NCBI GenBank assembly: GCA_028287455.1
Contig: JAQBPP010000246.1
Span: 1 to 5,155 of the forward strand
Length of the DNA: 5,155 nucleotides
Reading direction: 5' to 3'
Source: Bacilli bacterium
GTDB lineage: Bacteria > Bacillota > Bacilli > Tumebacillales > JAQBPP01
The translations under genes were made by a program, and so were the position numbers. This document shows, piece after piece, positions 1-4,966 of the stretch. Each line of letters starts with the position of its first letter. The stretch's first letter is position 1. The notes beneath the pieces were generated by a model, which ran no database searches, was not told where the DNA came from, and worked only from the letters and a program-made list of their open reading frames with translations.

Positions 1-173
1 AAATCGGGCAGGATGTCCCTCAGCGACTCATCAACCAGTTGAAATTTGTTGCAGCTGCATATCTGTACAGTTTCCGAATGATCGGCTTGCGTTACGCTCT
101 GGAAAATAATCGAATTATCCTACCTGAAAACAATGAAAAGAGTACGATCGCCATGTATATGATTCTGGAATAG
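1..173 (+). CDS. 3' end of an unrecognised protein gene (partial)
   Basis: An open frame enters from the left edge (first full codon at 3) and ends at TAG 171-173, giving 56 C-terminal residues. The peptide starts IGQDVPQRLINQLKFVAAAY and ends STIAMYMILE. It looks mostly helical, with an aromatic and aliphatic middle (YLYSFRMIGLRYALENN) and a charged Glu/Asn/Lys stretch before the end. I do not recognise the family. The frame has no internal stop and its codon use looks like the neighbours', so I take it as a real gene end, but a fragment this short could also be a chance open frame. It converges on the dehydratase gene, with only 22 bp between the two stop codons and no evident terminator there. 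Confidence 0.5.
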   Translation, partial: IGQDVPQRLINQLKFVAAAYLYSFRMIGLRYALENNRIILPENNEKSTIAMYMILE

Positions 174-195
174 CCTCAATTCACCAATGTTTTGT

Positions 196-486
196 TTAAC
201 TCGACGCTCGGTACAACTCATCAAATACTTCCGCTGCCTCAAAATCCGCCTGCGTCAATCCTCCAGCGTGCCATGAAGTTAGGCGCAACGTAACTACTTT
301 GAAGTCGATGGAGATGAAGGGATGATGGTTCTTTCGTTCCGCCTCATCTGCCACTACGTTCGTGAAGCGAATCGCATCCATAAATGAAGAGAATCGAAAC
401 TTCCGTGAGATCGTTTTTTTATCCAAACTCCACTCAGGTAACGATTGCAACTGGCTGGCAATCTCCTGTTCAGTCAGTTTCTCCAC
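196..486 (-). CDS. phhB: Pterin-4a-carbinolamine dehydratase (PCD/DCoH family)
   Basis: Cytosolic enzyme that dehydrates 4a-hydroxytetrahydrobiopterin, recycling the pterin cofactor of aromatic amino acid hydroxylases. The 96-residue product spans the whole PCD fold, whose usual length is about 90-110. Seen directly: PEW at 17-19, the active-site motif KNHHP at 52-56, a third histidine in SWH (73), then GGLT (75-78) and D81 of the C-terminal helix. A reading frame continues upstream to an ATG at 537, but I choose GTG at 484-486. GAGGGGGAG lies 6 nt before it, the first residues (EKLTEQE) fit the family start, and the upstream ATGs lie inside the promoter. No phenylalanine hydroxylase gene is visible beside it, so the partner enzyme may be elsewhere or the role may differ. 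The family call is secure; the symbol follows common bacterial usage. Confidence 0.92.
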   Translation of the reverse strand: MEKLTEQEIASQLQSLPEWSLDKKTISRKFRFSSFMDAIRFTNVVADEAERKNHHPFISIDFKVVTLRLTSWHAGGLTQADFEAAEVFDELYRASS

Positions 487-490
487 ACCG

Positions 491-500
491 ACTCCCCCTC
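491..500 (-). promoter_or_regulatory. Ribosome binding site deciding the phhB GTG start
   Basis: On the minus strand GAGGGGGAGT precedes GTG 486-484 by a short spacer (CGGT). It is a purine-rich Shine-Dalgarno match at a workable distance and supports the GTG over the in-frame ATGs at 513 and 537. Confidence 0.7.
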
Positions 501-508
501 TAAAATTT

Positions 509-537
509 ATCATATTTTGTGGAGCAGAAAAATTCAA
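509..537 (-). promoter_or_regulatory. Sigma-A-type promoter of phhB
   Basis: Minus strand: -35 TTGAAT (537-532), 17-bp spacer, -10 TATGAT (514-509). The -10 matches TATAAT at five of six positions and the -35 matches TTGACA at four. Transcription would begin near 502, giving a leader of about 15 nt that contains only the ribosome binding site. This places the upstream in-frame ATGs at or before the transcription start. Inferred from sequence alone. Confidence 0.7.
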
Positions 538-593
538 TGCAGCAGATAATTTATGTAACAGACAAATTGAACATCAACAATGGGGGTATGTGC

Positions 594-716
594 TTGAAAC
601 GATTACATTACCTGGATAACTTACGTGTGTTCCTCACGATGCTCGTCGTTGTATTCACTTGTTTTGCAGTGGCCTACGTACTCTTAAAAATTCCTTTGAC
701 AAAGAAAGTGCTGTGA
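594..716 (+). pseudogene. Remnant of a membrane acyltransferase-3 gene (both ends, middle lost)
   Basis: A 40-codon frame runs from TTG 594 (or ATG 588) to TGA 714-716. GGGGG lies 7 nt before the TTG; the ATG is too close to it. The first half, KRLHYLDNLRVFLTMLVVV, matches what I know of the start of acyltransferase-3 (PF01757) membrane proteins, which open with an LDNLRVF-type motif at the first membrane helix. The second half, AYVLLKIPLTKKVL, resembles the last helix and basic tail of the same family, such as a KIPxxKKxL ending. Normal members have about 350-400 residues and ten membrane helices, so this looks like an in-frame internal deletion that joined the two ends. The alternative is a genuine one-helix membrane peptide; the frame is intact, so translation is possible. 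The first-half assignment is fairly firm, the second half weaker. Confidence 0.6.
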
Positions 717-747
717 ACGACAAAGTCCCCTGGATTTCCCCGTTACT

Positions 748-1434
748 TTAGAATAAGAACCGAGTAATGTAGTCCACCAGTGGTTGACCAAGGTTGTGCA
801 CCGTCTGTAAGACCACGGAATCCTGCAGAGCTTTTTGCCACACTGGCGATATGACATGCAGATCTTCAATCAACGGCAGCGCGACCATGATGCCCGCAAG
901 TTCCAACACTGCGGTACCAATGCCCAGCAAAAATCCGCCCAGTGCATCAAGCGGCATTGGCACCAGGGCCCGCAGGAGTGGGACCAGGATCGGAGTTAAC
1001 AGGAGCGTTGCGATGATCTGCACTCCATACAACACAACGAGGAACCCAATCAAGCGAGCAAATAAATTGCTTAATGTCGCGGTAAATGCACCCGCAATGG
1101 TTTGATTCGGGTCGCTGGCCGCGATTTTGTTCTTGACAAAGGAAGGCAGCGGAGATTGATCAATGACAGTGTGTGCCACAGGATTGGAGATTTTGATTTG
1201 ATCCATACCTGGTGGCAATTTGGTGGCCACATACTGCCTGATCACTGCATCTGCGCCGATGCGATGCTCAAGCCACACGCCAAGTGGAGCACTAAAATGC
1301 AGAGCAACAATCAGCGCAGCGCCGTACACCGCCCAGTTCGTGATCCCGCGGACAAGTCCACGCGACAGACCGCCAAATGCCAAACCTGCGATAAAAATCA
1401 CTACGATCAGATCCACAATGCTTGATGGGTTCAC
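748..1434 (-). CDS. CvpA-family membrane protein
   Basis: Product of 228 residues with four likely membrane segments at about 6-22, 30-48, 126-153 and 164-188. A polar stretch of roughly 75 residues separates the second and third. The N-terminus (IVDLIVVIFIAGLAFGGLSRGLVRG) has the CvpA family pattern: an Asn/Asp start, then a glycine-rich first helix followed by G-x-x-R-G. The family is named for E. coli colicin V production; B. subtilis YshB is a relative. Its molecular function is not settled, so none is given. The start is GTG 1434-1432, with TTGGAGGGG 7 nt upstream, an excellent site. It lies 47 bp downstream of the aspartokinase stop on the same strand with no terminator or clear promoter between, so co-transcription is likely. 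It converges on the acyltransferase remnant; no terminator is obvious in the 31-bp gap. Confidence 0.82.
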   Translation of the reverse strand: MNPSSIVDLIVVIFIAGLAFGGLSRGLVRGITNWAVYGAALIVALHFSAPLGVWLEHRIGADAVIRQYVATKLPPGMDQIKISNPVAHTVIDQSPLPSFVKNKIAASDPNQTIAGAFTATLSNLFARLIGFLVVLYGVQIIATLLLTPILVPLLRALVPMPLDALGGFLLGIGTAVLELAGIMVALPLIEDLHVISPVWQKALQDSVVLQTVHNLGQPLVDYITRFLF

Positions 1435-1481
1435 TTGCAGTCCCCTCCAATGCCTGGCGTTTGAGTTCGTGTCTTAGCTTT

Positions 1482-2837
1482 TTATACAGTCTCGAAAAAT
1501 TCACGATACAGCGCAATGACAGCTTTGTCGGCATCTACTGCCTGGACGCCAAACATGATGCTCACTTCAGACGAACCTTGATTGATCATTTCAATGTTGA
1601 TGTGTTCTTTGGCCAGCGCTGCGGTGGCCCTGGCAATGGTGCCCACCGAACTGCGCATGCCTTCGCCGACAATCATGACTAACGCCAGATTGTGCACCAC
1701 AGACAGCTCATCCACCTTGAGCTGTTCCTGGATTCGCGTAAGAACGCGTGCTTCTTTATCCGGATCCAATTGATCCTCACGAAGCACCACAGAGATATGA
1801 TCAATTCCAGATGGCGTATGTTCGAACGACAGCTGTTCCTCTTCCATAATCTGCAGCAGCTTGCGCCCGAAGCCAATTTCCCGATTCATTAAATACTTGC
1901 TGAGATAGATGCTGCAGAATCCTTTGTCGGCCGCAACACCTGCCACCAATTGCGAGGTAGGCTGGCGATCCGCCACTATCATGGTGCCTGGCGCATCCGG
2001 ATTGTTCGTATTTTTAATACAGACAGGAATGCCAACACGAAATGCAGGAAGCAGCGCTTCCTCATGAAACACGCTAAACCCGGCATACGACAACTCGCGC
2101 ATTTCACGGTAGGTCAATTCCTTGATTTCCTTCGGCTGCGCGATTAAACTCGGATTCACCGCAAACACGGAGTCCACATCCGTGAAATTCTCATATAGAT
2201 CAGCATGTACAGCAGCCGCTAAAATTGATCCTGTAATATCGGAGCCGCCGCGCGAAAACGTAACAATCTCGCCACCTTCCGAATAGCCAAAAAAGCCCGG
2301 AAAAATTAGCAGTCCTGCACGTTTACGCAGTTCACTCAGTTTGCCATACGATTCAGGCAGTACTTGCGCATTGCCAGGCTCATCGCTGACGATCATTCCC
2401 GCTTCCATCGGATGAATATAATGCGCGTCATACCCTGTGCCTTGCAAGTACGCAGCAACCAGCCTTGCGCTGTTATCCTCGCCTGCCGCTTTCAACCCAT
2501 CAAGGAAGCGCTCTGGATAGCCAGTGTCTTTTTGCAGCCTGCCATGCAAATCAGCAATGATTTCATCGATTACTTGTTTAGACAATGCGAGATCATTGGC
2601 AATCTCGGAGTATCGGTCAATGACCGCTTGAAGTTCCGGTTCAGCTTTGCCTGTGCTTAGAAATTGCCGCGCACAGCAAATGAGTAGATCTGTTACTTTG
2701 CTATCGTTCTTGAAGCGTTTGCCCGGGGCTGAGACAACAACCAGTCGGCGCCGGTCATCTGCGGTAATGATCCGGCAAACCTTTCGAATCTGTTCTGCGC
2801 TTGATAAAGAAGTTCCGCCAAATTTTGCAACCTTCAT
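1482..2837 (-). CDS. thrD: Aspartokinase, single-function YclM/ThrD (class III) type
   Basis: Phosphorylates L-aspartate to 4-phospho-aspartate, the committed step towards lysine, threonine, methionine and diaminopimelate. The 451-residue product is the usual length for B. subtilis YclM and E. coli LysC. Kinase domain: KFGGTS at 5-10, VVVSAPG at 33-39, GED at 119-121, then FSRGGSDITGS (194-204) and ENFTDVDSV (216-224), which bind aspartate and ATP. Two ACT regulatory domains follow at about 305-370 and 382-445, with NIEMINQGSSEVSIMFGV (414-431) forming the conserved second ACT core; feedback control by a pathway amino acid is therefore expected. I choose ATG 2837, not the in-frame GTG at 2852: the GTG lies inside the ribosome binding site GGAGGAG, and MKVAKFGG is the standard family start. 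It heads an operon with the CvpA-family gene and is divergent from fsr. Confidence 0.95.
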   Translation of the reverse strand: MKVAKFGGTSLSSAEQIRKVCRIITADDRRRLVVVSAPGKRFKNDSKVTDLLICCARQFLSTGKAEPELQAVIDRYSEIANDLALSKQVIDEIIADLHGRLQKDTGYPERFLDGLKAAGEDNSARLVAAYLQGTGYDAHYIHPMEAGMIVSDEPGNAQVLPESYGKLSELRKRAGLLIFPGFFGYSEGGEIVTFSRGGSDITGSILAAAVHADLYENFTDVDSVFAVNPSLIAQPKEIKELTYREMRELSYAGFSVFHEEALLPAFRVGIPVCIKNTNNPDAPGTMIVADRQPTSQLVAGVAADKGFCSIYLSKYLMNREIGFGRKLLQIMEEEQLSFEHTPSGIDHISVVLREDQLDPDKEARVLTRIQEQLKVDELSVVHNLALVMIVGEGMRSSVGTIARATAALAKEHINIEMINQGSSEVSIMFGVQAVDADKAVIALYREFFETV

Positions 2838-2843
2838 TTCCTG

Positions 2844-2850
2844 CTCCTCC
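2844..2850 (-). promoter_or_regulatory. Ribosome binding site deciding the aspartokinase start
   Basis: Minus-strand GGAGGAG (2850-2844), part of GGTGGAGGAG, lies 6 nt before ATG 2837. It overlaps the in-frame GTG at 2852-2850, which rules that codon out as the start. Confidence 0.85.
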
Positions 2851-2925
2851 ACCTATCTGTCTGCATTACCCTATCCTGTAAGTTATTCATGCTCGCCAAA
2901 ATTGCAATTGTCCGCACAAGTTGTC

Positions 2926-2954
2926 CTTATACAGTTTATCATTCTACCTTTAAA
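2926..2954 (-). promoter_or_regulatory. Candidate promoter of the aspartokinase-cvpA operon
   Basis: Minus strand: -35 TTTAAA (2954-2949), exactly 17 bp, -10 TATAAG (2931-2926). The -10 matches five of six consensus bases, the -35 four of six. The leader would be about 80 nt. That is too short for a lysine riboswitch, and I see no T-box or attenuator fold in it. A perfect 10-bp palindrome, AATTGCAATT (2900-2909), lies in the leader just downstream of the start and might be an operator. Confidence 0.45.
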
Positions 2955-2970
2955 GCTGCCAGAATTCTAT

Positions 2971-2988
2971 ACGGGAACTAATTCCTGT
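2971..2988. promoter_or_regulatory. Candidate operator dyad in the fsr promoter
   Basis: The inverted repeat ACGGGAA-CTAA-TTCCTGT pairs at six of seven positions per arm. It fills the spacer directly upstream of the extended -10, where a bound repressor would block RNA polymerase. No regulator gene for it is identifiable in the window. The placement is suggestive, but a dyad of this length can arise by chance. Confidence 0.35.
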
Positions 2989-2996
2989 GCTATGAT
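2988..2996 (+). promoter_or_regulatory. Extended -10 promoter of fsr
   Basis: TGCTATGAT carries the TGn extension and a TATGAT box (five of six). No good -35 lies at 16-18 bp, which fits an extended -10 promoter. Transcription would start near 3003, leaving a leader of about 20 nt with AAAGGAG at 3010-3016. Confidence 0.6.
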
Positions 2997-3022
2997 ACCG
3001 AAGTGAATGAAAGGAGTCACCT

Positions 3023-4270
3023 ATGATGGAAGCGATTATAAAACCGGCCTCAACTTATCAACCGACTGTTTACCGCATTTTGTTTACCATTAGTGTAGTA
3101 CATTTGTTAAACGATACGATTCAAGCTGTCATACCTGCTTTATTCCCCGTCTTGAAACTATCGATGAACTTATCTTTCGCCCAATTGGGTCTGATAGCAT
3201 TTGCCTTGAATGTGACCGCCTCCATCATGCAACCTTTCATTGGCTGGTACACCGATAAGAAAACATCCCCCTTTTTCCTGCCGATTGGCATGACCTGTAC
3301 ATTTTGGGGGATGCTGGGATTAGCGTTTTCGTCCCATTATTCCTTCCTGCTGCTGTCGGTCATGTTGATCGGAATTGGTTCGGCAGTATTCCACCCGGAA
3401 GGCTCCCGCGTAGCTCATATGGCAGCAGGCACCAAGCGTGGTCTGGCGCAATCCATTTTCCAGGTTGGCGGCAACTCTGGCCAGTCGCTGGCCCCTGTGA
3501 TGACTGCTCTCATTTTTGTGCCTTTTGGCCAATTCGGCGCGATCTGGTTTACAGTAGTGGCAGCAGTTGCGATCCTTTTGCTTCTTTATATCGCCTTCTG
3601 GTACCGCGAGCATTTGCAGAACCATCCTCGTGTTGTGAAACCGAAGGCAACAGCGGCCCATGCAGATTCGAAGTCGGCAGCAAAAACGCGGCGCATTGGG
3701 GTCGCCATGCTTTTATTGCTGTTTTTAGTATTTGCACGCTCCTGGTATCACGCGTGTATTACCAATTTCGGGGCATTCTTCCTAATGAATAAGTTTGGCA
3801 TGGATCTGAAACACGCACAGATTTATATTTTCCTGTTCCTGGCCGCGGGTGCACTGGGCACTTTCCTGGGCGGACCGCTGGCAGACCGATTCGGCCGCAG
3901 AAACATCATCTTTTTCTCGATGATCGGTTCAGCACCGCTGGCCATGCTGCTGCCGCATGTGAACTTGTATTGGGCTCTCCCCATTTTCCTCATTAACGGA
4001 TTTATTATCTTATCGAGCTTCTCTGTCGTAGTCGTTTATGCGCAAGAGCTGGTTCCAGGCAAAGTCGGGACCGTGTCTGGACTGGTTGCGGGACTTGCGT
4101 TTGGCATGGGCGCCCTTGGCTCCGTTGCACTCGGCAACTTGGCCGATCGTTATGGGCTGAGCTTTATCATGAATTTGTGCGGTTATCTGCCGCTGCTTGG
4201 AATTTTAACTTTCTTCTTGCCTTCTGACCGGAAGCTGCGTGAATGGGAAAAAACAGTTATTCCTTCCTAG
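3023..4270 (+). CDS. fsr: Fosmidomycin-resistance (Fsr) family MFS exporter
   Basis: Inner-membrane drug/proton antiporter of the major facilitator superfamily. The 415 residues are a normal length for twelve membrane helices, in two halves joined by a basic loop at about 195-225. Fsr-type signatures are visible: VVHLLNDTIQAVIPALFP (25-42) in helix 1, QPFIGWYTDK (70-79) as the helix 2-3 loop, VFHPEGSRVAHMA (122-134), and FQVGGNSGQSLAP (146-158) in helices 4-5. The second half has GGPLADRFGRR (283-293) and GNLADRYG (371-378). These closely resemble E. coli Fsr as I recall it; the true substrate cannot be read from sequence. The start is ATG 3023 with AAAGGAG 6 nt upstream; ATG 3026 is a close alternative. 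The last eight codons lie in the left arm of the terminator hairpin at 4247-4317. Expression may depend on the dyad in its promoter. Confidence 0.9.
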   Translation: MMEAIIKPASTYQPTVYRILFTISVVHLLNDTIQAVIPALFPVLKLSMNLSFAQLGLIAFALNVTASIMQPFIGWYTDKKTSPFFLPIGMTCTFWGMLGLAFSSHYSFLLLSVMLIGIGSAVFHPEGSRVAHMAAGTKRGLAQSIFQVGGNSGQSLAPVMTALIFVPFGQFGAIWFTVVAAVAILLLLYIAFWYREHLQNHPRVVKPKATAAHADSKSAAKTRRIGVAMLLLLFLVFARSWYHACITNFGAFFLMNKFGMDLKHAQIYIFLFLAAGALGTFLGGPLADRFGRRNIIFFSMIGSAPLAMLLPHVNLYWALPIFLINGFIILSSFSVVVVYAQELVPGKVGTVSGLVAGLAFGMGALGSVALGNLADRYGLSFIMNLCGYLPLLGILTFFLPSDRKLREWEKTVIPS

Positions 4271-4317
4271 CTCCGGTTGCAGGCAATAGTCGCGTCGGTA
4301 GGAATAACTGTTTTTTC
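4247..4317 (+). terminator. Hairpin A: fsr terminator with conserved loop core
   Basis: Eighteen continuous base pairs (4247-4264 with 4300-4317), a T/T mismatch, then two more pairs. The 29-nt loop is unusually large. The left arm is coding sequence of fsr and contains A6 at 4248-4253; the right arm ends in T6 (4311-4316). It can therefore act as an intrinsic terminator, possibly in both directions. The loop holds a core copy at 4271-4291. The stem shares no sequence with hairpins B or C. Confidence 0.75.
4271..4291 (+). repeat. Core repeat copy 1 (in loop A)
   Basis: CTCCGGTTGCAGGCAATAGT plus C. It matches the copy 3 reference sequence at 18 of 21 positions, differing at positions 4, 12 and 17. 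It fills most of the loop of hairpin A and starts right after the fsr stop codon. Confidence 0.75.
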
Positions 4318-4327
4318 TGCTTGATAA

Positions 4328-4339
4328 CAGGCAAAAGTC
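4328..4339 (+). repeat. Partial core repeat between hairpins A and B
   Basis: CAGGCAAAAGTC matches the last 12 positions of the core at 11 of 12. The bases before it do not match, and it is not enclosed by a long stem. It may be the decayed end of a fourth unit, or chance. Confidence 0.4.
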
Positions 4340-4341
4340 GG

Positions 4342-4409
4342 GCGGGACTTGGATTGTCTCCTCACTCAGGTTGCAAGCAAAAGCCGTTCGTTGACAATCC
4401 AAGTCCCGC
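4342..4409. repeat. Hairpin B: perfect 17-bp stem with conserved loop core
   Basis: The arms at 4342-4358 and 4393-4409 (starting GCGGGACTTGG) pair perfectly over 17 bp, with a further G/T wobble outside. The 34-nt loop carries core copy 2. No T-run follows on either strand, so this is not a normal intrinsic terminator although it has the same layout as A and C. TGCTAAATAA follows the right arm directly, much like TGCTTGATAA after hairpin A. Confidence 0.8.
4365..4385 (+). repeat. Core repeat copy 2 (in loop B)
   Basis: CTCAGGTTGCAAGCAAAAGC plus C. It matches copy 3 (read on the other strand) at 20 of 21 positions; the only change is C for T at position 20. It sits inside the loop, with 6-7 nt free on each side before the stem. 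Confidence 0.85.
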
Positions 4410-4428
4410 TGCTAAATAAAATCAAAAC

Positions 4429-4498
4429 AAAAGGGCGTAACCGCCGCGTGTGTGACTTTTGCTTGCAACCTGAGCGCACGCGGCGGTTACGCCCTTTT
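4429..4498. terminator. Hairpin C: perfect 22-bp bidirectional terminator with inverted core
   Basis: The arms at 4429-4450 and 4477-4498 pair perfectly over 22 bp (left arm begins AAAAGGGCGTAACC). The right arm runs into T5 (4495-4499), with A4 at the mirrored left end. This makes a strong GC-rich stem with T-tracts for both directions. The 26-nt loop holds the core in inverted orientation. It could stop readthrough from fsr and from the minus-strand genes to the right. Confidence 0.8.
4454..4474 (-). repeat. Core repeat copy 3, inverted (in loop C)
   Basis: On the minus strand it reads CTCAGGTTGCAAGCAAAAGT plus C; I use this copy as the reference. Because it is inverted relative to copies 1 and 2, one plus-strand transcript across the array would carry loops complementary to each other. 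Confidence 0.85.
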
Positions 4499-4529
4499 TC
4501 GAAAGGAACAGATGTTTTTTCCGCTGCTT

Positions 4530-4576
4530 AAGTAATGAAAAACCGTGGACTGCGTGCCCACGGTTTTTGATTACTT
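4530..4576. terminator. Bidirectional terminator without the core
   Basis: The arms 4530-4548 and 4558-4576 pair at 18 of 19 positions (one G/G mismatch). They centre on AAAAACCGTGG / CCACGGTTTTT with a 9-nt loop (ACTGCGTGC). T5 and A5 tracts allow function in both directions. It overlaps the TAA at 4573-4571 of the araC-like remnant, so it was probably that gene's terminator. Its short loop has no core and contrasts with hairpins A-C. Confidence 0.8.
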
Positions 4577-4877
4577 CTGAATAATCGGGATAGATTTCAC
4601 ATCGATAATCATCGGAACCTGTGTCGCCCGGAGGATACACCTCGAGCTCTGGCCCACCAGCGTGTTGGTAGCCGGTAGCTGGGAACCACTCCTGAAAGAT
4701 TCGTCCCCACACTTCTTGAATCGCGCCTGGCAAGCTGCTCTTTGTCATGCTCATAATCCAAGCAGATGAAAGGGTGACGAACAGGCACCCTTCGCAATCT
4801 CATCCATATTGACCTGTTCAGTCAACCTGTTTTCCATCAACGCAGGTAGCATCCTTCATCCTATCCAGCCATTCCAA
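4571..4877 (-). pseudogene. Broken AraC-type regulator with GyrI-like effector domain
   Basis: Only the two ends of a regulator of about 290 residues remain. TTG 4877-4875, with GGAGGTGA (4890-4883) before it, opens MEWLDRMKDATCVDGKQVD and hits TGA at 4820-4818. A one-base shift restores ENRLTEQVNMDEIAKGACS followed by SPFH, which is the usual AraC helix-turn-helix start (family pattern: DEIAxxAxCSPFHFQRMF). The rest of the DNA-binding domain and most of the effector domain are missing. From about 4732 down, the frame resumes with LPGAIQEVWGRIFQEWFPAT then GYQHAGGPELEVYPPGD, the GyrI-like C-terminal signature. Near the end it shifts again: EI is followed, after a two-base loss, by IPIIQK and TAA 4573-4571. 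Two frameshifts and a large deletion make function very unlikely. It follows addA on the same strand. Confidence 0.85.
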
Positions 4878-4966
4878 TCCTGTCACCTCCTACGCCTTCT
4901 ATCTTAACAATCGGAAAGCGGGCATTCCTGTTCGTTCATGCTTTCTGCGGACAGATCATCATGTAT

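Noticed and set aside
487..537. Longer phhB starting at ATG 537
   Set aside because: This codon lies in the promoter -35 region. The extra 17 residues do not fit the family, and no ribosome binding site precedes it.
794..1477. Plus-strand open frames opposite the CvpA-family gene
   Set aside because: They are shadows of the minus-strand coding region, with low-complexity Thr/Arg/Ser-rich products and no ribosome binding sites.
2821..2830. TTTTGCAACC in the aspartokinase start resembling the inverted core
   Set aside because: Only about ten bases match, it is coding sequence and there is no flanking inverted repeat; taken as chance.
2838..2852. Aspartokinase starting at GTG 2852
   Set aside because: That codon overlaps the Shine-Dalgarno sequence serving ATG 2837, and the family starts at MKVxKFGG.
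2838..2925. Lysine riboswitch or attenuator upstream of aspartokinase
   Set aside because: The predicted leader is only about 80 nt, with no terminator hairpin and no recognisable riboswitch core.
4247..4498. The repeated core as a CRISPR array or integron attC sites
   Set aside because: Copies are in mixed orientation, lie inside hairpin loops and are not evenly spaced direct repeats. attC sites conserve their outer simple sites rather than the loop. No cas or integrase gene is present.
4349..4531. Plus-strand open frame of 60 codons across hairpins B and C
   Set aside because: It is made of inverted-repeat and core sequence, has no ribosome binding site or recognisable protein, and begins inside a stem.
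4422..4754. Minus-strand open frame of 110 codons as an intact gene
   Set aside because: Only its first part matches the GyrI-like domain; after the frameshift near 4585 it reads through two terminators. It is part of the araC-like pseudogene.
4914..4943. Possible terminator hairpin after addA (GAAAGC / GCTTTC arms)
   Set aside because: The stem needs a 3-nt bulge, the loop is large and no T-run follows, so it is not convincing.
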